A stretch of DNA of 64,000 nucleotides. It comes from Vibrio sp. MEBiC08052. GTDB lineage: Bacteria; Pseudomonadota; Gammaproteobacteria; Enterobacterales; Vibrionaceae. The DNA is taken from the NCBI RefSeq assembly GCF_001506075.1, contig NZ_KQ947475.1, positions 2,796,631-2,860,630 of the forward strand, in the 5' to 3' direction. A program made the position numbers and the translations under genes. The notes under the pieces are model-generated. The model made no database searches. It was not told where the DNA came from and saw only the letters and a list, made by a program, of their open reading frames with translations. Numbering within the stretch: the stretch's first letter is position 1; every line of letters starts with the position of its first letter. This document shows positions 56,329-64,000 of this stretch, one piece after another.

Positions 56329-56748
56329 CTAAGTCCGCTCTCTAATAGGTAATACTTGAGAAAGAATACCCAACAGTATTTCTTCACTTTTAGCTTGGCA
56401 TTCCCATACGACCAATACATGCCATCCGAGATTCTCCAACTCATCTCGTACCGCTTCATCTCTCATTGTGTTTTGCCGAAACTTTTCAACCCAGAAATCA
56501 CGATTCGTTTTGGGGATAGTCGCCTTCTTGCAGCCGGGATGCTGATGCCAAAAACAACCATGCACAAAAATCACCGTATTATATTTTTTCAGCACGATAT
56601 CAGGAGAACCCGGTAGCTTTTTGTCATTCAGTCGATAACGAAAACCGTGTCCGAAGAGAAACTTCCTGACGATCAGCTCTATATCGGTCCCTTTAGATTT
56701 GACCGAAGCCATCATTTTGCTTCGCTGATCGTCAGTCTCGGTTTTCAT
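56329..56748 (-). CDS. vsr: very short patch repair endonuclease
   Basis: The 139-residue protein matches Vsr nearly end to end: catalytic Asp50 (PGSPDIV), His63 and Cys65 in FVHGCFWHQHPGC, and Cys117 in VVWECQ; the zinc ligands are kept. Vsr nicks at T:G mismatches formed by deamination of 5-methylcytosine made by a C5-methyltransferase. It overlaps the receiver gene upstream by four bases, so it is the last gene of the defence operon. Confidence 0.9.
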   Translation of the reverse strand: MKTETDDQRSKMMASVKSKGTDIELIVRKFLFGHGFRYRLNDKKLPGSPDIVLKKYNTVIFVHGCFWHQHPGCKKATIPKTNRDFWVEKFRQNTMRDEAVRDELENLGWHVLVVWECQAKSEEILLGILSQVLPIRERT

Positions 56749-58472
56749 GAGTCGGTCTTCGTATCTCCGGATGAAATACCTTTCAAATTGGCAAAGTTGA
56801 TACCGACCCGATTGGCAAAACTATAAGTATGATTGGCGATACGTTGCGTGTAATTTTCTTTTTGCGTACACACATATCGAAACGACAACTTTCTACCTGA
56901 TATGTTTACCGGGATTTCCCCCTCCGTATTAATCTTGTCTTTAGGAATATAAATAGTAAACGGTCGTGCTCTCCATTCTATATTGATTAGATTTCCATCA
57001 AGATCCCGAATAAAGGAGTGATAATCGGTATCTCCGGCTTGTAATCCCTTGGTCAGAGAACGTTTATTAGCCGACTCAATAAACATATAATTATCACGGA
57101 TCTTATCCGGCCTCAAACAATCACAGTGAGCCGTAATACATAGATAGAATTTATCTCCACCTTTGAGAATATCTCCGAAATGTAATCGGTCGGAACATTC
57201 CGGTTTCAGTCGTAATATAGAATATTTCTTATTCAGAAATGCCAAATCCGATTCCAACGCTTTTCCCTGATTTTGGGCATGACTGGCTAAAGAATTATCG
57301 ATGTTTTTAATTTTTTTGTACTCATTGAGAACATTCAACATTTCAGGCCGGAAACTATCCCAGTTTCCTGATAAGGCCGAACGCCAAAACTCTTTGAGAA
57401 ATGCCTCGAATTCCTGATCATCGCCGGGATTTAAAGAGACTGAACGCTGATGCCAGAAGAAAGCATCATCTTTGACTTGATTCAGTTCTTTCCCCAAAGA
57501 TTTGGCGTTATCCCGATAAAAATTCCGGTATTCAAGAGATAACAAAGACATAAAATTATTCGGTCGGTCATGGACGATTTCGGCAATTTTTCCAAATAGG
57601 TCATCCGCAGAAACGGCAGCCTCTTTCTGGACATCTTTCGATTTGTGCAAAACCATGACCACGGTCGAATCGACCAAAAGACAATGTATATTGTTCTGCG
57701 TTTCAAAAATATCCACATCAATCTTTTCAGGTAGAACAGTGCTTAACTCTCCTTTCCCGACAATATTCAGCCCAAGTAGAAGATCACATAGCTCTAAAGA
57801 AAAAATTTCTCTAGATGCTGTCTTCAGTGCTCGAAATAAATCCCTTCCAAGATCGTCTTGCTTTTGATGGATTGCACGCTTAATTTCTTTATGAAGCAGC
57901 TCCTGTTTAGACTTATGCTTATGAGCATCAAATGCTTTATCAGAAAGGCCAATGAGCCAGCTTAGTTCCTCTTCACCAAAGTAATAATCTTGTCCCAACA
58001 ACTCATCTACTTTCTCTGTAAAAGTATCCTTCAGCTCTTCAATATTACCTTGTTCTTCAGCCAGTGGATTACAGAAATAAGCAATCAATTTATCTTCAAC
58101 ATCGCTCAAACTACCGGCATTAGTATAGATACAAACGAAAGGCAATGTATCGGTTTGAATTGCATCATGAAGTATTTTCAATGCGGGTTCATACTTCGGG
58201 ACTTCGGTAGATAATTCCCAGTCCAAAACCAGCAAATCTTTCGTCTTCAAATTTTTCTTCTGCTGCTCCTGCCAATATTCAATCCCTTGAAAACGACCGA
58301 TATCCAGTGCACAGTTTTTGTTTTGAAATGCCCGATAGAGGTCACGAGTCGTGTCTATGTCCGAATTTTCATGTGGCTCAGTAAAGGGTTCAACGAATTC
58401 GTCATCAATACAATAAGCCGCATTAATCGTATTTGTTATAATTTCTTTTGCGACCTGAGAAAATTGCACCAT
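56745..58472 (-). CDS. receiver-domain protein of the MORC-type restriction operon
   Basis: The 575-residue protein opens with a response-regulator-like receiver domain: acidic pair Asp23-Asp24 (CIDDEF), phospho-acceptor Asp84 (LVLDWEL) and Thr117 (CIYTNAG). The remaining 400 residues are a large mostly helical part with no known domain; a strand-rich end carries DKFYLCITAHCDC. I see no clear nuclease motif. It is coupled to the vsr gene and lies one base from the ATPase gene, so it likely receives phosphate from, or senses, that ATPase. An effector or regulatory role is inferred. Confidence 0.7.
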   Translation of the reverse strand: MVQFSQVAKEIITNTINAAYCIDDEFVEPFTEPHENSDIDTTRDLYRAFQNKNCALDIGRFQGIEYWQEQQKKNLKTKDLLVLDWELSTEVPKYEPALKILHDAIQTDTLPFVCIYTNAGSLSDVEDKLIAYFCNPLAEEQGNIEELKDTFTEKVDELLGQDYYFGEEELSWLIGLSDKAFDAHKHKSKQELLHKEIKRAIHQKQDDLGRDLFRALKTASREIFSLELCDLLLGLNIVGKGELSTVLPEKIDVDIFETQNNIHCLLVDSTVVMVLHKSKDVQKEAAVSADDLFGKIAEIVHDRPNNFMSLLSLEYRNFYRDNAKSLGKELNQVKDDAFFWHQRSVSLNPGDDQEFEAFLKEFWRSALSGNWDSFRPEMLNVLNEYKKIKNIDNSLASHAQNQGKALESDLAFLNKKYSILRLKPECSDRLHFGDILKGGDKFYLCITAHCDCLRPDKIRDNYMFIESANKRSLTKGLQAGDTDYHSFIRDLDGNLINIEWRARPFTIYIPKDKINTEGEIPVNISGRKLSFRYVCTQKENYTQRIANHTYSFANRVGINFANLKGISSGDTKTDS

Positions 58473-58473
58473 T

Positions 58474-61368
58474 CTACATTCCTTCCAGTTCTTCGATGAC
58501 GAAACAAGCCCCTTTCAGCTCGTTATATTTTCTGTCGTTGGATGCCGTAATTTGAAAGCCAATCGAGTGGAGGTTCGTCCTAGCCAGATACAAACCGATT
58601 CCCCGACCTCCCGGTGTACGGGTAAAGAAGAGTTTGAAAATCTCTTCCAGATAAAAATCATCTATCGGCTGGCCGTTGTTCTGTACCAAGACTTTGCCGT
58701 CTTTCACTTTAATCCGGATCGTCCGATCTGCGACGGATTTCAGCCAGTACATCGCATTATTGATCAAATTGATAAAAACGGGTTTCAGAACCGAATCAAA
58801 AGTAAAGAACTGATGATTTTCAAAAGATGAATCACAAATAAACGTGATGTTATTTTCCTTAAACCGTTTTTCGAAAAAACGGCCGAGATATTCACACAGC
58901 TCTTTTCCGTTGATTTCACTACGTGAGCGCCGCGTCGTCCGATAGAGAGGAGCCAACAATTGATGATTGGTTTCCAGATGCTCAAAAGCGGAGCGCAACT
59001 GTTTGAAACCATACTCGTATTCATCGTTATTTTCGACCAGCGGTTTCAGCGTCTGTAGCCCGTTCCCGATTTCGGCATACAACACGTTAAACTGGTGATC
59101 GATAATCTCGATCGCCATGCCCAACTGAGACAGTTCATGCATCGCTTCGACTTTTTCTTCTATCTGCTCATACTGTTCTTTGTACCAGAGGATCAAAGCA
59201 TCATCATCGACATCGACATCCAGCCCTTCCAGATGAGTCACCAACGGCAAATAACGCTCTTCCTGCTCTTGATAAAATGAGTCCGAAGTCTTTTCCAGTT
59301 CTTTCAGCAACAACGAATAATGCTGCCGTTCCTTACCGATCGCCCGTTCCAGCTTACTTCTCTCAATATCGAATCGTCCGGGCACCTGAACCAGATCCAA
59401 ATCGACGGTTTCAACGATGGGTTGCAATGAATTCAGGATTCGACGCCGGAAGGTTTGTAGTTGCCGTACCAATGATGAACGAAGCGATTTGGCTTTCTCT
59501 TCATACTCTTTTTCGAGGGTCTCAATCGAAAAACTGGCCCGAAGCTGTTCCGCAACGCTTTCACATTCTGCAATCATCTGACCGGCCGCTTCAAATTTGG
59601 CACAGTATTCAATATATTTTTTCTGAAGAGATGCATCTATGTTAACTCTTCTAGGTTTCACCAATTTAAGTTTTCTTAAACTTTCTTTGACTTCATCTAA
59701 TTCTTGAAGCAGATCTTCCACCTGATGGATTTCAATACTATCTTTGGCCGACTGATCCAATAGCCCTTGTTTTATTACATCGCTGCTAAGTTCAATATGA
59801 TTCAACGGTTCTGCATTATCCCGAATATCTCGTTTAAAACCGGTCAGTGTAATATTGCTCTTTCTTTTTTCCTGCTGAAGTAATCGTTTATTCTTTTTCT
59901 CAACATCCGAGAATTGACGTTCTCGGGATGTTGGCTCTTCATCTTTAGGGGTAAAACGAAAGAAACGGACAGCAACATCAATAAAAAACTCAATTAAATC
60001 CCGTTGCAATTCATGATAGGCCTTATTTGCAACAAATCCTTCCCGACCAGCTTTATCAATGAGTTTCGGATTTTGTTCCCGGGATATTTCAATATAGCCC
60101 ATCATTCGGCGGTGGCTGAAATGATAATAACCAGCACTCCTTGTACGTCTCTCCTCAAATTTAAGCCAGTCATATTCCAATCTTCCATATGGAAGTACCC
60201 GAAAACCATCTCGATAAATATAAAGCCCACTGAAAAATTTCAGCTTTCTATTTAAAATATCGTATTTTTCTCTCGCAAGTTTTGAAGACTTACTAAGACC
60301 TTCTACCCACCCCAATTCTATTTTTAATGGTCCATAAGGTGTCAGCCCTGGTTCTCTATTTGGCTTGAAGAAAAACTCATAGTTTTCATTATAGATTTGT
60401 ACACTTCCTTTGAATTCACCTTCATCATTAAATTCACCTTTGAGCCAGTGATCACCATGATACATATCATGTGACGTAAAAAAGCGGGCTCTACCAACCA
60501 AATCATACATACCGGTTTCATGATGAATACGAAATGACGTTACAATTGGTTGTTCGTCTTTAAACGCATTTGTCATTCCATTTAAAGAAGTTCGTAGATA
60601 ATTTACCTCTTCACTCGCTTTTGTAGCTTCTAATTCATCCGCCTTAATTATTGTAAGACCAGAATGAGGATTAAATGCGACAAAAAAAGTTCCGTGCTCT
60701 TCCGGTTCAACAAAACGCTCTTGTATTTCTTTATCAAGAAACTGCGGCAGTCGTTTATTATCCAAGTCATGACGAATTTGCTCAGCCAATTCATGATGCT
60801 CGGACCAATCGCCGGAAGAGAGATTCGGTAAAAACAGTTCGGTTAAAATTTCAAGATGCCGGTTAATGGTTTGCGATGTATCGAGAGGAATAATCGGGAT
60901 ATCGAAATCTTCGATATAAAGGTTATAGTTTTCCAGAATACGCCAGTCCACATAAACCAGATAAGCAGGGCCGTTTTGTTTCTTGGTGATCATCAGAATC
61001 GGCGAGCCGAGATAGGCAATCGACAGACGGCCGATCCCTTTTTCACCCAACGGCACTCTCGGCGGTTTACCCAAGCGTTCTTCTTCGGTCAACGGTAACG
61101 AGCCTCGCGTCTTCGAATCCGTTCCGAGAACGATCCATTTGTTCTCCAGCTCATCTTTCGACATGCCGAAACCGTCATCGGACAGCGTGAGTATCGGTTC
61201 TTGGACATCTTTATAACCGACCTGATACAAGTCACAAGAAACCTGATCAGCATAGGCATCATAGCCATTTTTCCATAACTCGGAGATCGCCGTGGGTAAA
61301 TCAGCTATCTGTCCTTTACCCAAGTGATCAACCGCCCTAGCCTTGGTGCGGAACTTCGCCATATTCAT
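58474..61368 (-). CDS. MORC/MutL-type GHKL ATPase fused to a histidine-kinase-like ATPase domain
   Basis: The 964-residue protein has two GHKL ATPase units. The first (about 1-130) has ELWKNGYDA (30-38), LSDDGFGM (62-69) and GEKGIGRLS (108-116), as in MutL and MORC proteins. A coiled-coil middle (about 490-745) leads to a dimerisation-like helix with His758 (IEIIDHQFNVLYAEI) and a kinase-like ATPase domain (FINLINNAMYW about 865-875; GGRGIGLYLA about 920-929). The structure suggests an ATP-driven clamp that can signal to the receiver protein next door. Such MORC-type ATPases occur in restriction-modification operons. It overlaps the methyltransferase gene by 32 bp. Confidence 0.75.
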   Translation of the reverse strand: MNMAKFRTKARAVDHLGKGQIADLPTAISELWKNGYDAYADQVSCDLYQVGYKDVQEPILTLSDDGFGMSKDELENKWIVLGTDSKTRGSLPLTEEERLGKPPRVPLGEKGIGRLSIAYLGSPILMITKKQNGPAYLVYVDWRILENYNLYIEDFDIPIIPLDTSQTINRHLEILTELFLPNLSSGDWSEHHELAEQIRHDLDNKRLPQFLDKEIQERFVEPEEHGTFFVAFNPHSGLTIIKADELEATKASEEVNYLRTSLNGMTNAFKDEQPIVTSFRIHHETGMYDLVGRARFFTSHDMYHGDHWLKGEFNDEGEFKGSVQIYNENYEFFFKPNREPGLTPYGPLKIELGWVEGLSKSSKLAREKYDILNRKLKFFSGLYIYRDGFRVLPYGRLEYDWLKFEERRTRSAGYYHFSHRRMMGYIEISREQNPKLIDKAGREGFVANKAYHELQRDLIEFFIDVAVRFFRFTPKDEEPTSRERQFSDVEKKNKRLLQQEKRKSNITLTGFKRDIRDNAEPLNHIELSSDVIKQGLLDQSAKDSIEIHQVEDLLQELDEVKESLRKLKLVKPRRVNIDASLQKKYIEYCAKFEAAGQMIAECESVAEQLRASFSIETLEKEYEEKAKSLRSSLVRQLQTFRRRILNSLQPIVETVDLDLVQVPGRFDIERSKLERAIGKERQHYSLLLKELEKTSDSFYQEQEERYLPLVTHLEGLDVDVDDDALILWYKEQYEQIEEKVEAMHELSQLGMAIEIIDHQFNVLYAEIGNGLQTLKPLVENNDEYEYGFKQLRSAFEHLETNHQLLAPLYRTTRRSRSEINGKELCEYLGRFFEKRFKENNITFICDSSFENHQFFTFDSVLKPVFINLINNAMYWLKSVADRTIRIKVKDGKVLVQNNGQPIDDFYLEEIFKLFFTRTPGGRGIGLYLARTNLHSIGFQITASNDRKYNELKGACFVIEELEGM

Positions 61369-62410
61369 CCCTTATTCGGTATTGATTATAATGTGCGATA
61401 AAATATTCGCCGAATACTTGCGCCATCCGGACGGGAACGGCATTGCCGATCTGCTTGGCTTGTGCATTCAAGGAACCGGTAAAGATAAAGTCATCGGGAA
61501 ACGTCTGGATTGCAGCCGCTTCGCGGACACTGATGGCCCGATGCTGCTCGGGATGACCGAATCGACCATTGGACAGGCTGATACAACGAGTCGTCAGACC
61601 AGTCGCAACATTTTCCCACCGCATCCGTCCGTATACATCAGAGTGACCGTTATAATCTCTATGGCACTCAAGTTGTAAGTGTGCCGGCCAGTTTTCTCTT
61701 CCTTGTTCAGGAGGTGTGTGAGCCAATCTCAATAAATTCAGTTCACTTAATCTTGCGGCTCTGTGATTCGGAATCGTCGGATGCTCACCTCCGGCAGCAA
61801 TCGCGGGAAAACGAGCGATAGTGTCCCGAACGGTGACATACCTACGATTCGTATTTTCCCCGTGCGTCGCCGCAGGAATCGACACTTCGTCCAACCGACT
61901 ACCGATAAGCACCCAACGTCTCCGGCGCTGCGGAACGCCGTAATCCTGAGCGGCGATAATCGCGGAATCGGTAAAATATGCCATATCACCGAGCGTTTTC
62001 TGAAAGCCTTCCAATGGATTCACTTTCGTACTGGTCCGGATTCCGGGAACATTTTCCAGAAAGATATATTCCGGCTGATACCGTTCGACGAAACGCTGAA
62101 ATTCGGCCAGCAACATCACACGATTGTCATTCTCAGGCCTGACCGTATTCTGTTTTGAAAACGGCTGGCAAGGCGCACAACCACAGAAAAGTTTAGGACC
62201 ACGGATAGACTCGACTTTGTCGGCAATATTTTCTTCTGCGACTCCCCGGATATCACCTTCCAGAAAAGTCACCTGAGGGAAATTGAGCCGAAAAGTATTG
62301 GCGGCATCGGCATCAAAATCCAATGCCAGCGTAAGCTCCAGTCCTGCTTGTTGGAACCCCCGGCTGGTACCGCCACATCCTGAGAAAAAATCAAAAACTC
62401 TTATCGGCAT
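61337..62410 (-). CDS. C5-cytosine DNA methyltransferase (Dcm-like)
   Basis: The 357-residue enzyme has motif I FSGCGG (9-14), the catalytic Cys81 in GCAPCQPFSKQ, ENVPG (119-123), QDYGVPQRRRR and motif X GNAVPV. Variable target-recognition region lies about 180-280, so the target site cannot be read. It methylates the 5 position of cytosine and presumably protects host DNA. First gene of the minus-strand defence operon; the ATPase gene begins inside it. Confidence 0.92.
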   Translation of the reverse strand: MPIRVFDFFSGCGGTSRGFQQAGLELTLALDFDADAANTFRLNFPQVTFLEGDIRGVAEENIADKVESIRGPKLFCGCAPCQPFSKQNTVRPENDNRVMLLAEFQRFVERYQPEYIFLENVPGIRTSTKVNPLEGFQKTLGDMAYFTDSAIIAAQDYGVPQRRRRWVLIGSRLDEVSIPAATHGENTNRRYVTVRDTIARFPAIAAGGEHPTIPNHRAARLSELNLLRLAHTPPEQGRENWPAHLQLECHRDYNGHSDVYGRMRWENVATGLTTRCISLSNGRFGHPEQHRAISVREAAAIQTFPDDFIFTGSLNAQAKQIGNAVPVRMAQVFGEYFIAHYNQYRIRDEYGEVPHQG

Positions 62411-62507
62411 TTATTTATTTCACTAATTTAAACCTTAACGGATTATTTTAAGCCAACAACTAGCGCATGAAAAGAAAACAAACCTCACAACCGCCACACA
62501 TTGAAAA

Positions 62508-63401
62508 TTAAGATAGCTGCGTATCCGGCAACATCACCGCCCGGCATACCGTCTCCGTCAGTGCCTTCAATTTTTCCACTTCCATCAATAAATAGGCCAG
62601 TTCTTCCTTGGTGATCTCGTAATGTTCGGAATAGCGGGCCTCAATGTAGGCGCGTTGCAATCGCTGAAAACAGCGGCGATGAAATTTGTTCTCCATCGGG
62701 AAGATATCGGCAAAGGCAATATCCTGCTGCGCACAAAGAGAACGGAGTTTTTTCAGACTATGGGTTTTCGGCAGGTAATTGGTACTCACGAGTAAGGTAC
62801 AGGCAAATAGATGTTCGGTTGACTGATGGAGTAGAAAAGCTGCTTTTTTCAACCAGCGACGTTCAATCCCATCCTGAGCAAAAACAATAAACTGTTCCGC
62901 ACTTTCCATCCATTGCCCATAATGCTTCTGCGCAATGGTTCGGTATTCTTCCGCCGTGAGGTTTCCCGGCATCACCAGCTCTTTCGGGGTACCGCTGAAC
63001 AGTTCAATCCCTTCTTCGCGGATATCCTGAAAGAAATAATGACCCCGTTGCAGAAACTGATTGACCTCATCCAGCGTATGCACGATCAATCCGAGCGGTG
63101 CGGAGGTCACTTTACGCTCGATCTGCTCTTCGGCCTGCGACCAGATGATATGCTCTTCCAGCAAATCGGCATGATTGACAATCACCAGTATATCGTAATC
63201 ACTCACATACCCATTGACGGGATCATCCACCCACGTTCCTTTGGCATGGCTGCCGAACAAAATAATTTTATGAATCCGAAACGATGATTTTCGCGTTTGT
63301 TTACCCTGTAGAAAATCGTCCAGCGTATCGCGCAGAATGGTCGAAATCATCTGGAGTTCGTGCTGTTTGAATTCAGGGAGATGATCGAGTGATGTTTTCA
63401 T
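62508..63401 (-). CDS. MNT-HEPN fusion protein
   Basis: The 297-residue protein has an N-terminal minimal nucleotidyltransferase domain (ILFGSHAKG at 47-55 and the metal pair SDYD at 67-70) and a C-terminal HEPN domain with an R-x(4-6)-H-type motif near RYSEHYE. HEPN domains are often RNases and the MNT domain can block them by nucleotidylation, as in MNT-HEPN toxin-antitoxin systems, here in one chain. I chose ATG 63401 because MKTSLDHLP matches the family's usual start; no clear ribosome site is visible. It lies 98 bp upstream of the methyltransferase gene on the same strand. Confidence 0.78.
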   Translation of the reverse strand: MKTSLDHLPEFKQHELQMISTILRDTLDDFLQGKQTRKSSFRIHKIILFGSHAKGTWVDDPVNGYVSDYDILVIVNHADLLEEHIIWSQAEEQIERKVTSAPLGLIVHTLDEVNQFLQRGHYFFQDIREEGIELFSGTPKELVMPGNLTAEEYRTIAQKHYGQWMESAEQFIVFAQDGIERRWLKKAAFLLHQSTEHLFACTLLVSTNYLPKTHSLKKLRSLCAQQDIAFADIFPMENKFHRRCFQRLQRAYIEARYSEHYEITKEELAYLLMEVEKLKALTETVCRAVMLPDTQLS

Positions 63402-63691
63402 GGCAACGGTATGGGTTGATTTGATTCGTAAACTGACATTGCTTTCAGTGTGACGGCTGGCCGGATAAATGTCTATTGCTAAGATGTGAAGTGCATCGAG
63501 GATAAAAGAAAATGAGTGGATGATGGCGTGATCCAGTGTTTTCGCACTCAAACACGAATCACCAATCCAAGTCAATCGGCTCAACTGAACACAAATCAGA
63601 CAGACCGGGCAAATTTTTACCCCGTGATTTTATCAGGTATAGTGCAACCTTTATTGTATGTGCAAAAGGGCATAAGAAGGAATTATCACCA

Positions 63692-64000
63692 ATGGCACAC
63701 ACTGCCTACCTGACTCTCAGAGGAGCAAAACAAGGACTAATTTCAGGCGGATGCAACACCAAAGACTCGATGGGGAACCGCTATCAGGAAAATCATACCG
63801 ACCAGATCACGGTACTGGCCTGTCACTTTTCAGTGAGAAAAGAACCGCATCAACATGGTTTGTCCCGCGATTCTGTCCACATTACCAAGCATATCGACAA
63901 GGCGACGCCACTTTTGGCAACCGCATTTGCCAGACAGGAATTCCTTTATGATGATAACTTTTCGAGTGAACCTTGGAAACAAATCGCAGATAAGATCATC
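63692..64000 (+). CDS. hcp: Hcp-family type VI secretion tube protein, partial
   Basis: The frame starts at ATG 63692 with AAGGAAT upstream and runs 103 codons without a stop to the window end. The product (AYLTLRGAKQGLISGGC; HFSVRKEPHQHGLSRDSVH; ITKHIDKATPLL) has the Hcp pattern. Hcp rings form the type VI tube and may carry effectors; the small subgroup with RGAKQGLISG tends to lie beside effector genes. The 3' end is cut by the window. Its link to the defence genes to the left is only by position. Confidence 0.85.
   Translation, partial: MAHTAYLTLRGAKQGLISGGCNTKDSMGNRYQENHTDQITVLACHFSVRKEPHQHGLSRDSVHITKHIDKATPLLATAFARQEFLYDDNFSSEPWKQIADKII

Noticed and set aside
59277..59645. Open frame of 122 codons antisense to the MORC-type ATPase
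   Set aside because: It is the shadow of the coiled-coil part of the ATPase; no ribosome site and no domain.

Overview
The window reads as chromosomal DNA of a Vibrio-like gammaproteobacterium. Supporting this are an OlsF-type bifunctional acyltransferase, a periplasmic KatB catalase paired with an AnkB-type ankyrin protein, TRAP transporters, an Hcp (type VI secretion) gene at the right edge, moderate GC content and strong Shine-Dalgarno sites. No rRNA, tRNA, CRISPR array or intact insertion sequence was found. The genus is an inference from gene content.

Layout. (1) 1-6.9 kb: envelope and housekeeping genes (thiol oxidoreductase, LTA-synthase-like transferase, OlsF) with two decayed genes. 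(2) 6.9-13.5 kb: three DUF2589-type proteins, a zinc-ribbon protein, a membrane-anchored coiled-coil protein, an N-acetylmuramidase, a double lamin-tail-domain protein and a multi-pass membrane protein. (3) 13.5-21.6 kb: a compact biosynthetic operon, NRPS (C-A-T, predicted to use threonine), a KS-ACP-TE synthase without acyltransferase, and an alpha/beta hydrolase with a cysteine at the nucleophile elbow. (4) 21.8-25.9 kb: uncharacterised proteins including a lipoprotein, coiled-coil proteins and a receiver-like protein. (5) 26-29.5 kb: a hairpin-rich non-coding element, a MarC-family protein and an AT-rich HD-hydrolase/SAH-hydrolase-like pair. (6) 29.6-34.8 kb: an R-body (Reb) locus of ten small genes, partly duplicated, downstream of an unusual AAA-AraC regulator. 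(7) 35-37.4 kb: katB-ankB. (8) 37.7-45.1 kb: a sugar-acid/glycoside operon (mannonate-dehydratase-like enzyme, FadR-type regulator, TRAP transporter, GH31 glycosidase). (9) 45.4-56.1 kb: an orphan beta-glucoside-type PTS EIIBC behind two BglG-type antiterminator sites, a MarR-GNAT fusion, SMP-30, a DeoR regulator, and a LOG-like gene with a four-gene ABC importer. (10) 56.3-63.4 kb: a tight defence operon, C5-cytosine methyltransferase, MORC/MutL-like ATPase fused to a histidine-kinase-like ATPase, a receiver-domain protein and Vsr endonuclease, followed on the same strand by an MNT-HEPN protein. (11) From 63.7 kb: hcp, cut by the window end.

The region of greatest interest is 6.9-34.8 kb. 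R-body structural genes, three DUF2589 proteins, a peptidoglycan hydrolase and many small unknown proteins lie around an NRPS/KS operon. I infer, but cannot prove, that much of this is one accessory island concerned with a protein assembly and its release. The second is the methyltransferase/dual-GHKL-ATPase/receiver/Vsr operon, which looks like a restriction-type system wired through a phosphorelay.
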